Shown here one piece after another: positions 20,838 through 28,119 of a stretch of DNA of 44,783 nt; position 1 is the first letter of the stretch, and each line of letters opens with the position of its first letter. A program made the position numbers and the translations under genes. Below the pieces are notes generated by a model. That model searched no databases. It was not told where the DNA came from and was given only the letters and a program-made list of their open reading frames with translations. The DNA comes from Micromonosporaceae bacterium (lineage in GTDB: Bacteria > Actinomycetota > Actinomycetes > Mycobacteriales > Micromonosporaceae): the NCBI GenBank assembly GCA_020027875.1, contig JAHRHA010000038.1, positions 1 through 44,783 on the forward strand. Direction: 5' to 3'.

Positions 20838-22025
20838 ATTCGGAGCTACGACGTGGGCGCGCGACAACGCTTGGTCCAGGTCGGCGATGAGGTCCTCGGC
20901 GTCCTCTAGGCCGACCGACATGCGCAGCAGCGTCTCTGGCGGCCTCGCCGACGCCTCTACCGGGCGGTGGGTCAGCGAGGCCGGGTGTTGCAGCAGCGAG
21001 TCCACGCCACCCAGGGATACCGCATGCGTGATCAGACGTACGGCGGCGGCGGTGGCCTGGGCGGCGGCCCCACCGCCACGGACCGAGAACGAAAGCAGAC
21101 TGCCGGGCCCGGACTGTTGCTTGCCGATGAGACCCAACGGGTCCGCGTCCGGCCGGCTCGGGTGGTACACGGCGCCCACGCGGGGGTGGTCGGCCAGGTA
21201 CGCCGCGACCGCGGTGGCGGTGCGCTGCTGAGCCTCCACCCGTAGCGGCAGCGTGGGCAGCCCGCGCAGCAGAAGGTAGCCGGCCAGCGGATGCAGCACA
21301 GCGCCGGTGACCGCCCGTATCGACCGCAGCCGTGAGGCCCAGTCCTCGCCGCACGCGATGACGCCGCCGACGACGTCGCCGTGCCCACCAAGGAACTTCG
21401 TTGCGCTGTGCAACACCAGCGTCGCACCGTGCAGAAGGGGCTGCTGCAGTACGGGCGTGGCGAAGGTCGAATCCACCAGCACGGGGACGACGCCGGCCTG
21501 GGCGACGACATCAACGATGTCCAGCAACTCCAGGGTTGGGTTGGCCGGCGTCTCGCAGATCACCAGGCCGGTGTCGGGGCGCAGCGCGGACTGCACGGAG
21601 TCGGGCCGGGTCCACGTAACGCGGGTGCCGAACAATCCCGACGCCAGCAGGTGGTCAGTGCCGCCGTACAACGGGCGCACGGCCACCACATGAGACCTCC
21701 GCTCCCGGACGCAGTCCAGCAGCACCGCCGACAACGCGGCCATGCCGCTGCCGAAGGCCACCGCCGTGTCAGTGCCCTCGAGCACGGCCAGCGCCGACTC
21801 GAACCGGGCCACGGTGGGATTCCACAACCGCGCGTACACGGGACCGCCCTCGGTGGGCAGACCGCCGGCCGCCATCGACTCGTACGATGCGCCGGCGGCG
21901 TCCACGTCGCCCAGCGGGTACGTGCTCGACAGGTCAAGCGGCGGTGCGTGTACCCCCAGCGGTGCCAGGTCGCCCCGGCCGGCGTGGACGGCGGCTGTGC
22001 GTGGCCCGAATTGTTTCACCTGCAT
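20823..22025 (-). CDS. Trans-sulfuration PLP enzyme (cystathionine gamma-synthase / methionine gamma-lyase type)
   Basis: A 400-residue Cys/Met-metabolism PLP enzyme of normal length. Residues 1-60 carry TAAVHAGRGDLAPLGVHAPP and DLSSTYPLGD; the PLP-phosphate region is VAFGSGMAALSAVLL; CETPANPTLELLDI and VDSTFATPVLQQPL precede the Schiff-base lysine in LHSATKFLGGHGD; the C-terminus has the SLGGVDSLLQHPASLTH signature. Members make cystathionine or split methionine/cysteine derivatives; which applies here is not decided. It is divergent from an Lrp/AsnC regulator gene, a frequent pairing in amino-acid catabolism. The ATG at 22025 follows only a weak ribosome site, and longer in-frame starts would overlap the regulator promoter. 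Confidence 0.87.
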   Translation of the reverse strand: MQVKQFGPRTAAVHAGRGDLAPLGVHAPPLDLSSTYPLGDVDAAGASYESMAAGGLPTEGGPVYARLWNPTVARFESALAVLEGTDTAVAFGSGMAALSAVLLDCVRERRSHVVAVRPLYGGTDHLLASGLFGTRVTWTRPDSVQSALRPDTGLVICETPANPTLELLDIVDVVAQAGVVPVLVDSTFATPVLQQPLLHGATLVLHSATKFLGGHGDVVGGVIACGEDWASRLRSIRAVTGAVLHPLAGYLLLRGLPTLPLRVEAQQRTATAVAAYLADHPRVGAVYHPSRPDADPLGLIGKQQSGPGSLLSFSVRGGGAAAQATAAAVRLITHAVSLGGVDSLLQHPASLTHRPVEASARPPETLLRMSVGLEDAEDLIADLDQALSRAHVVAPNGCAE

Positions 22026-22074
22026 GGCGCCCAGAATGAACGACGCAGGCGCCCGAGGCCGTAGTGATCGAACA

Positions 22075-22116
22075 GGATTCGAAAACTCACCGCCTATGCG
22101 CCAGCGGATCGAATCC
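22075..22116. promoter_or_regulatory. Inverted repeat in the divergent Lrp-type region
   Basis: GGATTCG at 22075-22081 and CGAATCC at 22110-22116 form a 7-bp inverted repeat with a 28-base spacer, in the 111-bp gap between the divergent PLP enzyme and Lrp/AsnC genes. Lrp-type proteins often bind paired sites in such regions, so this is a candidate operator. Confidence 0.4.
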
Positions 22117-22136
22117 GAACCGCAGGAGGCCGCCAT

Positions 22137-22619
22137 ATGTCGAAGTCCGGGTCCGGGACAAGCGATCTCGACGAGGTCGACCTTCTCATCCTGCGAGAAC
22201 TGCAGGCTGACGGTCGCACCCCGAACGCGGACATCGCCGCCGTGGCCGGAGTGGCCGCGTCGACCGCGCTGCTACGCACCCGGGCGCTACGCACGCGCGG
22301 CGTCGTACGCGGTATCCACGCAGATATCGACCCGGCCTCCGTGGGTCGACCGCTCCAAGCCCTCATCGCCGTTCGGCTGCATGGGCATACTCACAAACAC
22401 GTCGATTCCTTCCGCGCCATGGCCCCTACCCTGCCGGGGGTGTTGCAGGTCTTCCACGTCGCGGGCCAGGACGACTACCTCATCCATATCGCCGCGGCCT
22501 CGGCCGATGCCCTACGCGCGGTCATCCTCGACCGGATCACCAGCCACGCCGCCGTACGCGCCACGCAGACCCAACTGGTCTTCGAACACCTAAAAGGCAC
22601 CGGCCTGCTGTCCGGCTGA
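22137..22619 (+). CDS. Lrp/AsnC-family transcriptional regulator
   Basis: A 160-residue regulator from an ATG with an AGGAGG site. Residues 10-65 hold the winged helix-turn-helix (DLDEVDLLILRELQADGRTP, NADIAAVAGVAAST); residues about 75-150 form the RAM/ligand domain (LQALIAVRLHGHTHKHVDSF, VLQVFHVAGQDDYLIHIAAA). Such proteins sense amino acids and control a neighbouring metabolic gene. The divergent trans-sulfuration enzyme is the likely target. This layout matches AsnC regulators beside methionine gamma-lyase genes. Confidence 0.9.
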   Translation: MSKSGSGTSDLDEVDLLILRELQADGRTPNADIAAVAGVAASTALLRTRALRTRGVVRGIHADIDPASVGRPLQALIAVRLHGHTHKHVDSFRAMAPTLPGVLQVFHVAGQDDYLIHIAAASADALRAVILDRITSHAAVRATQTQLVFEHLKGTGLLSG

Positions 22620-22694
22620 CGGTGAACGCTTGAGGCCGCATTTGCGTACTTGGCAGGAGTGTCTTAACCGGTGCGGTCCTGACAGGTGGTTGGC

Positions 22695-23129
22695 ATGGCG
22701 TCTGGTCGAATCGTCCAGTTCAATTCGTCGCGCGGGTACGGGTTCATCGCTCCGGACGATGGCGGAGAGGACGTCTTCCTGCACTCCAAGGAACTCCAGG
22801 ACAATCTCGCGATGGCCCGGGTGGGCACGCGGCTGGAGTTCAACGTGCTGGAAGGCGAGCGCGGACTCAAGGCGTGCGACGTCATCGTCCTTGATGCGCC
22901 TCGACTACTTGACGGGCCGCGGCCGGCGCCCAGCGGGCCAGGCCCCAACGGCGTCCGGCAACCGTACGAGGACGAGAAGCTCTCCGAGGTCATCTCCACC
23001 GCGGACTACACGCGCGAAATAACCGAGGCCTTGATCGAAGTCTCCTCGGAGATCACGGCCTCCCAGATCGTCGAGATCCGGCAGCGCCTGACTGTCGCGG
23101 CCTACCGGCGAGGTTGGCTAGAGGATTGA
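22695..23129 (+). CDS. Cold-shock-domain protein with C-terminal extension
   Basis: A 144-residue protein. The ATG at 22695 has an AGGTGG site five bases upstream and is chosen over a GTG at 22686. Residues 1-67 form a cold-shock domain (ASGRIVQFNSSRGYGFIAPD, DVFLHSKEL), with the RNA-binding aromatics of the RNP-like motifs. A 75-residue helical tail follows (EVISTADYTREITEALIEVS, QIVEIRQRLTVAAYRRG). Typical Csp proteins have about 67 residues, so this is the longer actinobacterial form. It is likely to be an RNA chaperone. The function of the tail is unknown. Confidence 0.9.
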   Translation: MASGRIVQFNSSRGYGFIAPDDGGEDVFLHSKELQDNLAMARVGTRLEFNVLEGERGLKACDVIVLDAPRLLDGPRPAPSGPGPNGVRQPYEDEKLSEVISTADYTREITEALIEVSSEITASQIVEIRQRLTVAAYRRGWLED

Positions 23130-23162
23130 CCGACCCGCGCGCGGCCGGTCGCGACCTAAGGA

Positions 23163-23861
23163 GTGATGCTGCCCAATGGTAGGCCTCTCGATTGGGGACC
23201 GCATGTGCGACCGCCACGCCGTGACCACCCCGCTACCGAGCCAGCCGTACGCCAACCAGAACAGACGCCGGTACCGGACGCGACCGTGACCACGACCGCC
23301 GAGGAGGACGCCACAGCGTCATCGATCGCCGGTGCCGGCGCGACCCTAGACAGCGAGGACCTGCGTCGACTGTGGGAGGAGCACCGCGGCGCGCTTCGGA
23401 TGTACGTGCTGCGCCTCACCCGCGGAAACCAAGCCCTGACCGAGGATCTGCTGCAGGACACGATGCTGCGGCTGTGGCGAAATCCCGAGGCCGTCACGCG
23501 TAGCGACGGGAAGATCGCCGGCTGGCTGTTCCGTGTGGCGCACAATCTCGTGGTCGACTCGTGGCGGGCCCGCAGTGTCCGCCCGGAGGCGGGCGGAAGT
23601 CACCTCGACGAGGTCGCCGGGACGATCCCGGTTCCGGACGAGGCCGAGCGCCGACTCACCGCGATCATGGTCCGCCAGGCCCTGGCGCGATTGCCGCGCC
23701 AGCACCGTGAGGTGCTTTACCTGCTCTACTTCCGCCAACTACCCGTCGATGAGGCGGCCCGGATTCTCGAAGTACCGTCCGGCACGGTCAAGTCGCGCGC
23801 CTTCTACGCCGTACGCGCCCTGGGTCGGGCGCTGGAGCGCGACGGCATCGGATCGACCTGA
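23163..23861 (+). CDS. ECF sigma factor
   Basis: A 232-residue RNA polymerase sigma-70 family protein. Region 2 lies at about residues 65-135 (DLRRLWEEHRGALRMYVLRL, EDLLQDTMLRLWRNPEAV, GWLFRVAHNLVVDSWRARS) and region 4 at about 175-225 (LARLPRQHREVLYLLYFRQL, DEAARILEVPSGTVKSRAF). The first 60 residues are low-complexity and the start is uncertain: AAGGAG at 23158-23163 is too close to the GTG at 23163 and the ATG at 23166. No zinc-finger anti-sigma gene follows. Instead, an exported protein gene begins 81 bp downstream and may be its target. Confidence 0.88.
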   Translation: MMLPNGRPLDWGPHVRPPRRDHPATEPAVRQPEQTPVPDATVTTTAEEDATASSIAGAGATLDSEDLRRLWEEHRGALRMYVLRLTRGNQALTEDLLQDTMLRLWRNPEAVTRSDGKIAGWLFRVAHNLVVDSWRARSVRPEAGGSHLDEVAGTIPVPDEAERRLTAIMVRQALARLPRQHREVLYLLYFRQLPVDEAARILEVPSGTVKSRAFYAVRALGRALERDGIGST

Positions 23862-23942
23862 TCGAACCGCCGCGGGGGTCTCACCGTTGTCTCGCCGAGA
23901 CGCACGCGCGAACGAGTCGCACGCGCGAAGAGGAGAGCCATC

Positions 23943-25211
23943 GTGAGACGAATTCAGCTGCCGCGACTTCGCTCGCGGGGCGGGGGCCGCCGTCGCCCGT
24001 TCCTGATCGGCGCGATCCTGCTGCTCGGCATCGCCGCGGCGGGAACCCCGCTCGGCCTCGTACTCTCCGCGGAGAACAAACCTACCGCCGGACCAGGCGT
24101 GCAGGTCTCAGCCAACTACCTCCAGCTCATCAACGATGCGGCGAAGTCGTGCCCCACGCTGAGCGCCCCGCGCATCGCGGCGCAGCTACACCAGCAGTCG
24201 ACGTTCAACGCCAAGGCCACCGGCGCGAACGGGGCCGCGGGCATGGCGATGCTGCCGGCGAAGGTCTGGCAGAAATGGCGCCCGTCGCAGGGCGCCTCGC
24301 CCACCGATGCGAAGGCATCGATCGAGGCCCTGGCCCACTACATGTGCGATCTCGTCGGCCAGAACCGGGTCGCCGGTGTTCCCGGCGAGCCGTGGGAGCT
24401 CGCGTTGGCTGCGTTCAAGTCCAGCCTGGACGAGGTGAAGAAGGCGCACGGCGTACCGGCAGATCCGGCCGTGCGGCAGTATGTCAGCGCGACTGTCAGC
24501 CTGGCCGCCTGGTACGCGCGGCAGGTCGCCTTTGGCGGGCCGGGTGGGACACCGCCACCGCCACCAGCCAAGGGCACGGCGAGCCCCTCGGGCACTCGAT
24601 CGGCCAGCCCCACGGCCACCACAGCACCGACGACCGCGCCTCCGGTGCCCGTGCCAGGATTCAAATACAACAACGTCGGCATCAGCGACGACAGCGCGAT
24701 GAGCACAGCAGACATCGACGGAGGTGGCTTCAGCTACTCCGCCCAGGCACTCGCTTCCGTCGGGGTCCGGCCCGGTGGCGCCGTCAGCGCTGGCGGCGCG
24801 ACCTTCCGCTGGCCCGATGTCGCGGCCGGCCAGCCGGACAACTATCAGGGCGCGGGCCAGACCATCTCCCTCACCGCCGCGGCGGGCGCCGGAACGCTCT
24901 ATGCCCTGGGCGCCGCCGTGAACGGCTCGGTCCTGGGTACGGCGGTGCTCACCTACACCGACGGGTCCACCGAGAACGTGCAGCTCGGATTCCCCGACTG
25001 GGTGGGATTCGGCTTTGGCCAGCCGTCATTGGGCGTCACCGTGGCGGCCACCATGCCGTACCGAAACGGATTCGGTGGCCGCGACGGCGCAACTGCCCAC
25101 CTGTTCGTCTCCGCCCCCATCAGCCTGGCCGCCGGCAAGGTTGCATCCTCCATCACTCTTCCGTCGGTCTCGCGGGGCGAGCTGCACATCTTCGCCTTTG
25201 CCGTGCAGTAG
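23943..25211 (+). CDS. Exported lytic-transglycosylase-like protein with C-terminal beta domain
   Basis: A 422-residue protein from a GTG with a GAGGAGAG site. A basic N-terminus (RSRGGGRRR) and a hydrophobic segment at about 18-42 form a signal peptide or anchor. Residues 55-185 resemble an SLT/lysozyme-like domain (AKSCPTLSAPRIAAQLHQQS, GANGAAGMAMLPAKVWQKW). A Pro/Thr/Ser-rich linker (about 195-235) leads to a strand-rich domain (GFKYNNVGISDD ... LTYTDGSTENVQLGFPDW) like the discoidin-type or NEW3-like sandwiches attached to secreted glycosidases. It probably acts on peptidoglycan at the cell surface, although the catalytic glutamate is not certain. It may belong to the ECF sigma factor's regulon. 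Confidence 0.75.
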   Translation: MRRIQLPRLRSRGGGRRRPFLIGAILLLGIAAAGTPLGLVLSAENKPTAGPGVQVSANYLQLINDAAKSCPTLSAPRIAAQLHQQSTFNAKATGANGAAGMAMLPAKVWQKWRPSQGASPTDAKASIEALAHYMCDLVGQNRVAGVPGEPWELALAAFKSSLDEVKKAHGVPADPAVRQYVSATVSLAAWYARQVAFGGPGGTPPPPPAKGTASPSGTRSASPTATTAPTTAPPVPVPGFKYNNVGISDDSAMSTADIDGGGFSYSAQALASVGVRPGGAVSAGGATFRWPDVAAGQPDNYQGAGQTISLTAAAGAGTLYALGAAVNGSVLGTAVLTYTDGSTENVQLGFPDWVGFGFGQPSLGVTVAATMPYRNGFGGRDGATAHLFVSAPISLAAGKVASSITLPSVSRGELHIFAFAVQ

Positions 25212-25215
25212 CTGG

Positions 25216-28074
25216 TCAGCTTGCGACGCGCGGCGTCGGCATCTCGCGTACTATGGCCGCGCGAGATGCCACGCCGAGCTTGGCGAGGATGCTGGACACG
25301 TGTGTGCGCACCGTATGTCTGGACAGCACCAGCTGATCCGCGATATCCACATTGGACATGCCGGTCGTGACGAAGTGGGCTACCCTCTGCTCGGTCGGGG
25401 TGAGCGCCGCCCAGCCTCGCGTCGGTCGATCGCGGGGGCCGCGCACGCCGCGCCGCAGCCCTAGCGCCCGCAACCGGGCGTCGGCCCGACGGACGTCCCA
25501 GTCGGCCCCGAGAGCCGTGTAGATCTCCACCGCCTCGCCGAGCGCTTCTTGGGCCCCATCGAGCGCCGCCCGACCGGCCAGGACGGCGGCGGCATCCTCC
25601 AGTGCCTCCGCCAGAAATATTGGAAAGTCAGCCTTTCGTGCCTCATCGATCGCGGCCAGCAGCGGCTCGGGCTCGCCTCCCAGGAGCGCATCACATTGGC
25701 AGACGGCGGCCTGGGTCGTCGCCGTCGCATTCGCGGTGTTGGCCTGGCGCATGCGTTCCAGCGCGATCTGCGCGGTGTTCTGATCGCCCACCGCGAGGGC
25801 AAGGCGGACGAGCCTGGGATGGAGCAACTCGGCGTGGTTGGGGACGACGTCCTCGTCGTCCAGCACGGCCGTGAGAATCTCGTACGCCGCGGCCGCCCCG
25901 GTCTGGCGCTCGGCCAGCATCGCCTCGGCGAGCAGCAGGAAAGTTGCCGAGCGAAGGCCGTGACCGGTGAGTTCGTGCCGGCTTGGCGCCGCGGCAACGT
26001 GGGCCGCGGCGGCGGCGCGGTCCCCCCGGTGCCCGAAGATGACCGCGCTCATGCCATGTACCCGAACCGCGGCCACGGGTGAGATCTCCGTGTCGACAAG
26101 CGCCAGTTCCGCCAACGCGTCGTCCCAGTTCCCGGTGATGAAAAGGTGTGCGGCGAGTACGAGGCGATTGAATCCCAGCGTGGCCGAGCTGGCCCGTTCG
26201 GCGAGTCGCACCGACTCGGCCATCGCCACACGCGCCTCCGGCATCCGCCCCATGGACTGAAGCACCACACCTCGGTTGCCCAGCAGCATGAGGCTGAGCT
26301 CGGCCGCGTGGGGATCCTCACCGAGGCTGGCCAGCCCGTCGTCGAGGTGACCTAGTGCGGCTTGATGATCCCTCCGGTTGTACGCGACCAGAAACCGAGC
26401 GTATGAGGCATACCCGTGGGCCACCGCGTCCCCGGCCTGGGTTGCGGCGAGCCCGGCGGCCGTGGCCGCCTCGTCGGCGGCCTGGTCCCGGCCGGCGTAG
26501 ACGAGGATGACGGCGCGCAGCGCGCCCATCCTGGCCCGCCATACGTCGTCAAGCGTACGACTCAGCGCGTCGCTGACGGCCGCCAAGCCGTCGTCGTATC
26601 GTCCCAGGCGCAGAAACGTGTACGCCAGCTCCCACGTGACGTCGGCGAAGACCGCTGGATGATCGGTGTGGGCGAGGATCTGACGGGCCCGCCTTTCGGT
26701 CTGCTCGTAGTCGGCCCGAAGAAAGGCCACCGTCACCATTGCCCGTTCGAGCGCCTGCCGGCGAAGGTCGCCCGCAGGGAGGTTGGCCGACGAGCGCCGC
26801 AGCAGCTCGGCCGCGGCCTCCGGCGCGCGATGAGCCAGCGCTCCCGCGTTCTGTGCCAGCCAGTCAAGGGCCCAGTCGTCGGCCAGGTCATCGGTGGCCA
26901 GCAGATGGCCTCCGATCGTAGCCACCGACGCGCCGGCGCCGGCCAAGCTCACTGCTGCCTGCCGGTGCAGGGCGACCCGCAGGGCCGCGGGCGTCTGCTC
27001 GTAGACCGCATCCCGGATCAGCGGATGGCGAAAGCGCCATCCACCGTCGGTCGCCACGATGAGCCCGGACTTGAGACCCGCCGACAGCGCCGACTCCACG
27101 TCCATGGTGGACGACCCGAGCACCGAGGCGAGCTCCACGACATCGCCGTGCGTGCCCAGCACCGCCATCACCCGCAACCAGGACAGTTGCCGCGGATCGG
27201 CCAGCTCCAGCCCGGCCCTGATCGCGCGCCCGCCAGAACTGGAGGACACCCTGGAAGCCATCGCGTCGGCCGAGAGATCGACCCGCCCGCCCTCACGCCG
27301 CAACGCCTCCCCGGCCGCAATTCCGGCCGCAATCCCGGCCATGATCTCGTGCAGGAAGAACGGGTTGCCGGCCGCAGCGGCCGTCAACTGCAGCAACCGC
27401 GGCCCGGGCACGGCGCCCAGCGCCCGGCGCACCAACTCCGTCTCGGCGATCCGAGACAGCGGCGCCACCGGCACGACCCATCCGCCCCGCCGCGTCACCT
27501 CGGCCCGAAGGTCCGCCAAGGCGGGCCGAGACGGATCGGGCCGGCTTGCACTGACCAAGAGCAGCGGCAGCTGGTCAACCAGGTCGAAGCCGCGACGCCA
27601 CACCTGCAGCGTGGCGTCGTCGGCCCAATGCAGGTCATCGAGCACGACGAGCGTCGGCCCGGCGGCACACAGACCCTCCACGAGATCCAAGAGGAGCTCA
27701 CGCGCGGCGCCCAGTTGATCGACCGGTGTGGGTTGCCACCGTTGCGCCGATCCGCGCAGGGCGGCCACCACGGCCGCCCGACGCGGATCGCCCGTACCCG
27801 TGCCCGCCACCTGCGAGCGCACCTGCAAACAGTCCATCAACACCCACAGCGGCAGGGGCTGTGTCAGCGGCTCGCCGGCTGAAACGAACACCTGCCATCC
27901 GCGCAGCCGCGCCTCGGCCACCGCAACGCCAGCTAGCGCGGACTTACCGATGCCCGCCTCACCCTCCAACCACACAATGCCGCCGAGGCCGTCCCCCATC
28001 CGGGCCAACCGCTCATCGAGCAGCGCCACCTCAACCTCACGGTCGAGCAGGTCCAGAGCCTCGGGCGTGCGCAC
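25216..28074 (-). CDS. LAL-type LuxR regulator with N-terminal ATPase
   Basis: A 952-residue regulator from a GTG. The Walker A motif GEAGIGKS lies at 38-45 in an AAA-16/STAND ATPase domain, with a Walker B-like TLVVLDDLHWADDA near residue 140. The middle holds TPR-like helices (residues 400-850). The C-terminal 65 residues form the LuxR helix-turn-helix (LTPTEQRVAHFVTTGMSNVD, IADQLVLSRHTVRTHVSSIL). Proteins of this type act as large, ATP-dependent activators of catabolic or antibiotic genes. It is the downstream member of a tandem pair, with a 45-bp gap to the next regulator. Its target is unknown; the cluster at 7-19 kb is one candidate. Confidence 0.9.
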   Translation of the reverse strand: MRTPEALDLLDREVEVALLDERLARMGDGLGGIVWLEGEAGIGKSALAGVAVAEARLRGWQVFVSAGEPLTQPLPLWVLMDCLQVRSQVAGTGTGDPRRAAVVAALRGSAQRWQPTPVDQLGAARELLLDLVEGLCAAGPTLVVLDDLHWADDATLQVWRRGFDLVDQLPLLLVSASRPDPSRPALADLRAEVTRRGGWVVPVAPLSRIAETELVRRALGAVPGPRLLQLTAAAAGNPFFLHEIMAGIAAGIAAGEALRREGGRVDLSADAMASRVSSSSGGRAIRAGLELADPRQLSWLRVMAVLGTHGDVVELASVLGSSTMDVESALSAGLKSGLIVATDGGWRFRHPLIRDAVYEQTPAALRVALHRQAAVSLAGAGASVATIGGHLLATDDLADDWALDWLAQNAGALAHRAPEAAAELLRRSSANLPAGDLRRQALERAMVTVAFLRADYEQTERRARQILAHTDHPAVFADVTWELAYTFLRLGRYDDGLAAVSDALSRTLDDVWRARMGALRAVILVYAGRDQAADEAATAAGLAATQAGDAVAHGYASYARFLVAYNRRDHQAALGHLDDGLASLGEDPHAAELSLMLLGNRGVVLQSMGRMPEARVAMAESVRLAERASSATLGFNRLVLAAHLFITGNWDDALAELALVDTEISPVAAVRVHGMSAVIFGHRGDRAAAAAHVAAAPSRHELTGHGLRSATFLLLAEAMLAERQTGAAAAYEILTAVLDDEDVVPNHAELLHPRLVRLALAVGDQNTAQIALERMRQANTANATATTQAAVCQCDALLGGEPEPLLAAIDEARKADFPIFLAEALEDAAAVLAGRAALDGAQEALGEAVEIYTALGADWDVRRADARLRALGLRRGVRGPRDRPTRGWAALTPTEQRVAHFVTTGMSNVDIADQLVLSRHTVRTHVSSILAKLGVASRAAIVREMPTPRVAS

Positions 28075-28119
28075 ACCTACAGTCTAGAAGCGACGGCCGC
28101 GACCGCCCCGTCCCGCGGC

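Noticed and set aside
26416..27882. Plus-strand open frame over the first LAL regulator
   Set aside because: Antisense of a gene with Walker A and LuxR helix-turn-helix motifs; no domain of its own.
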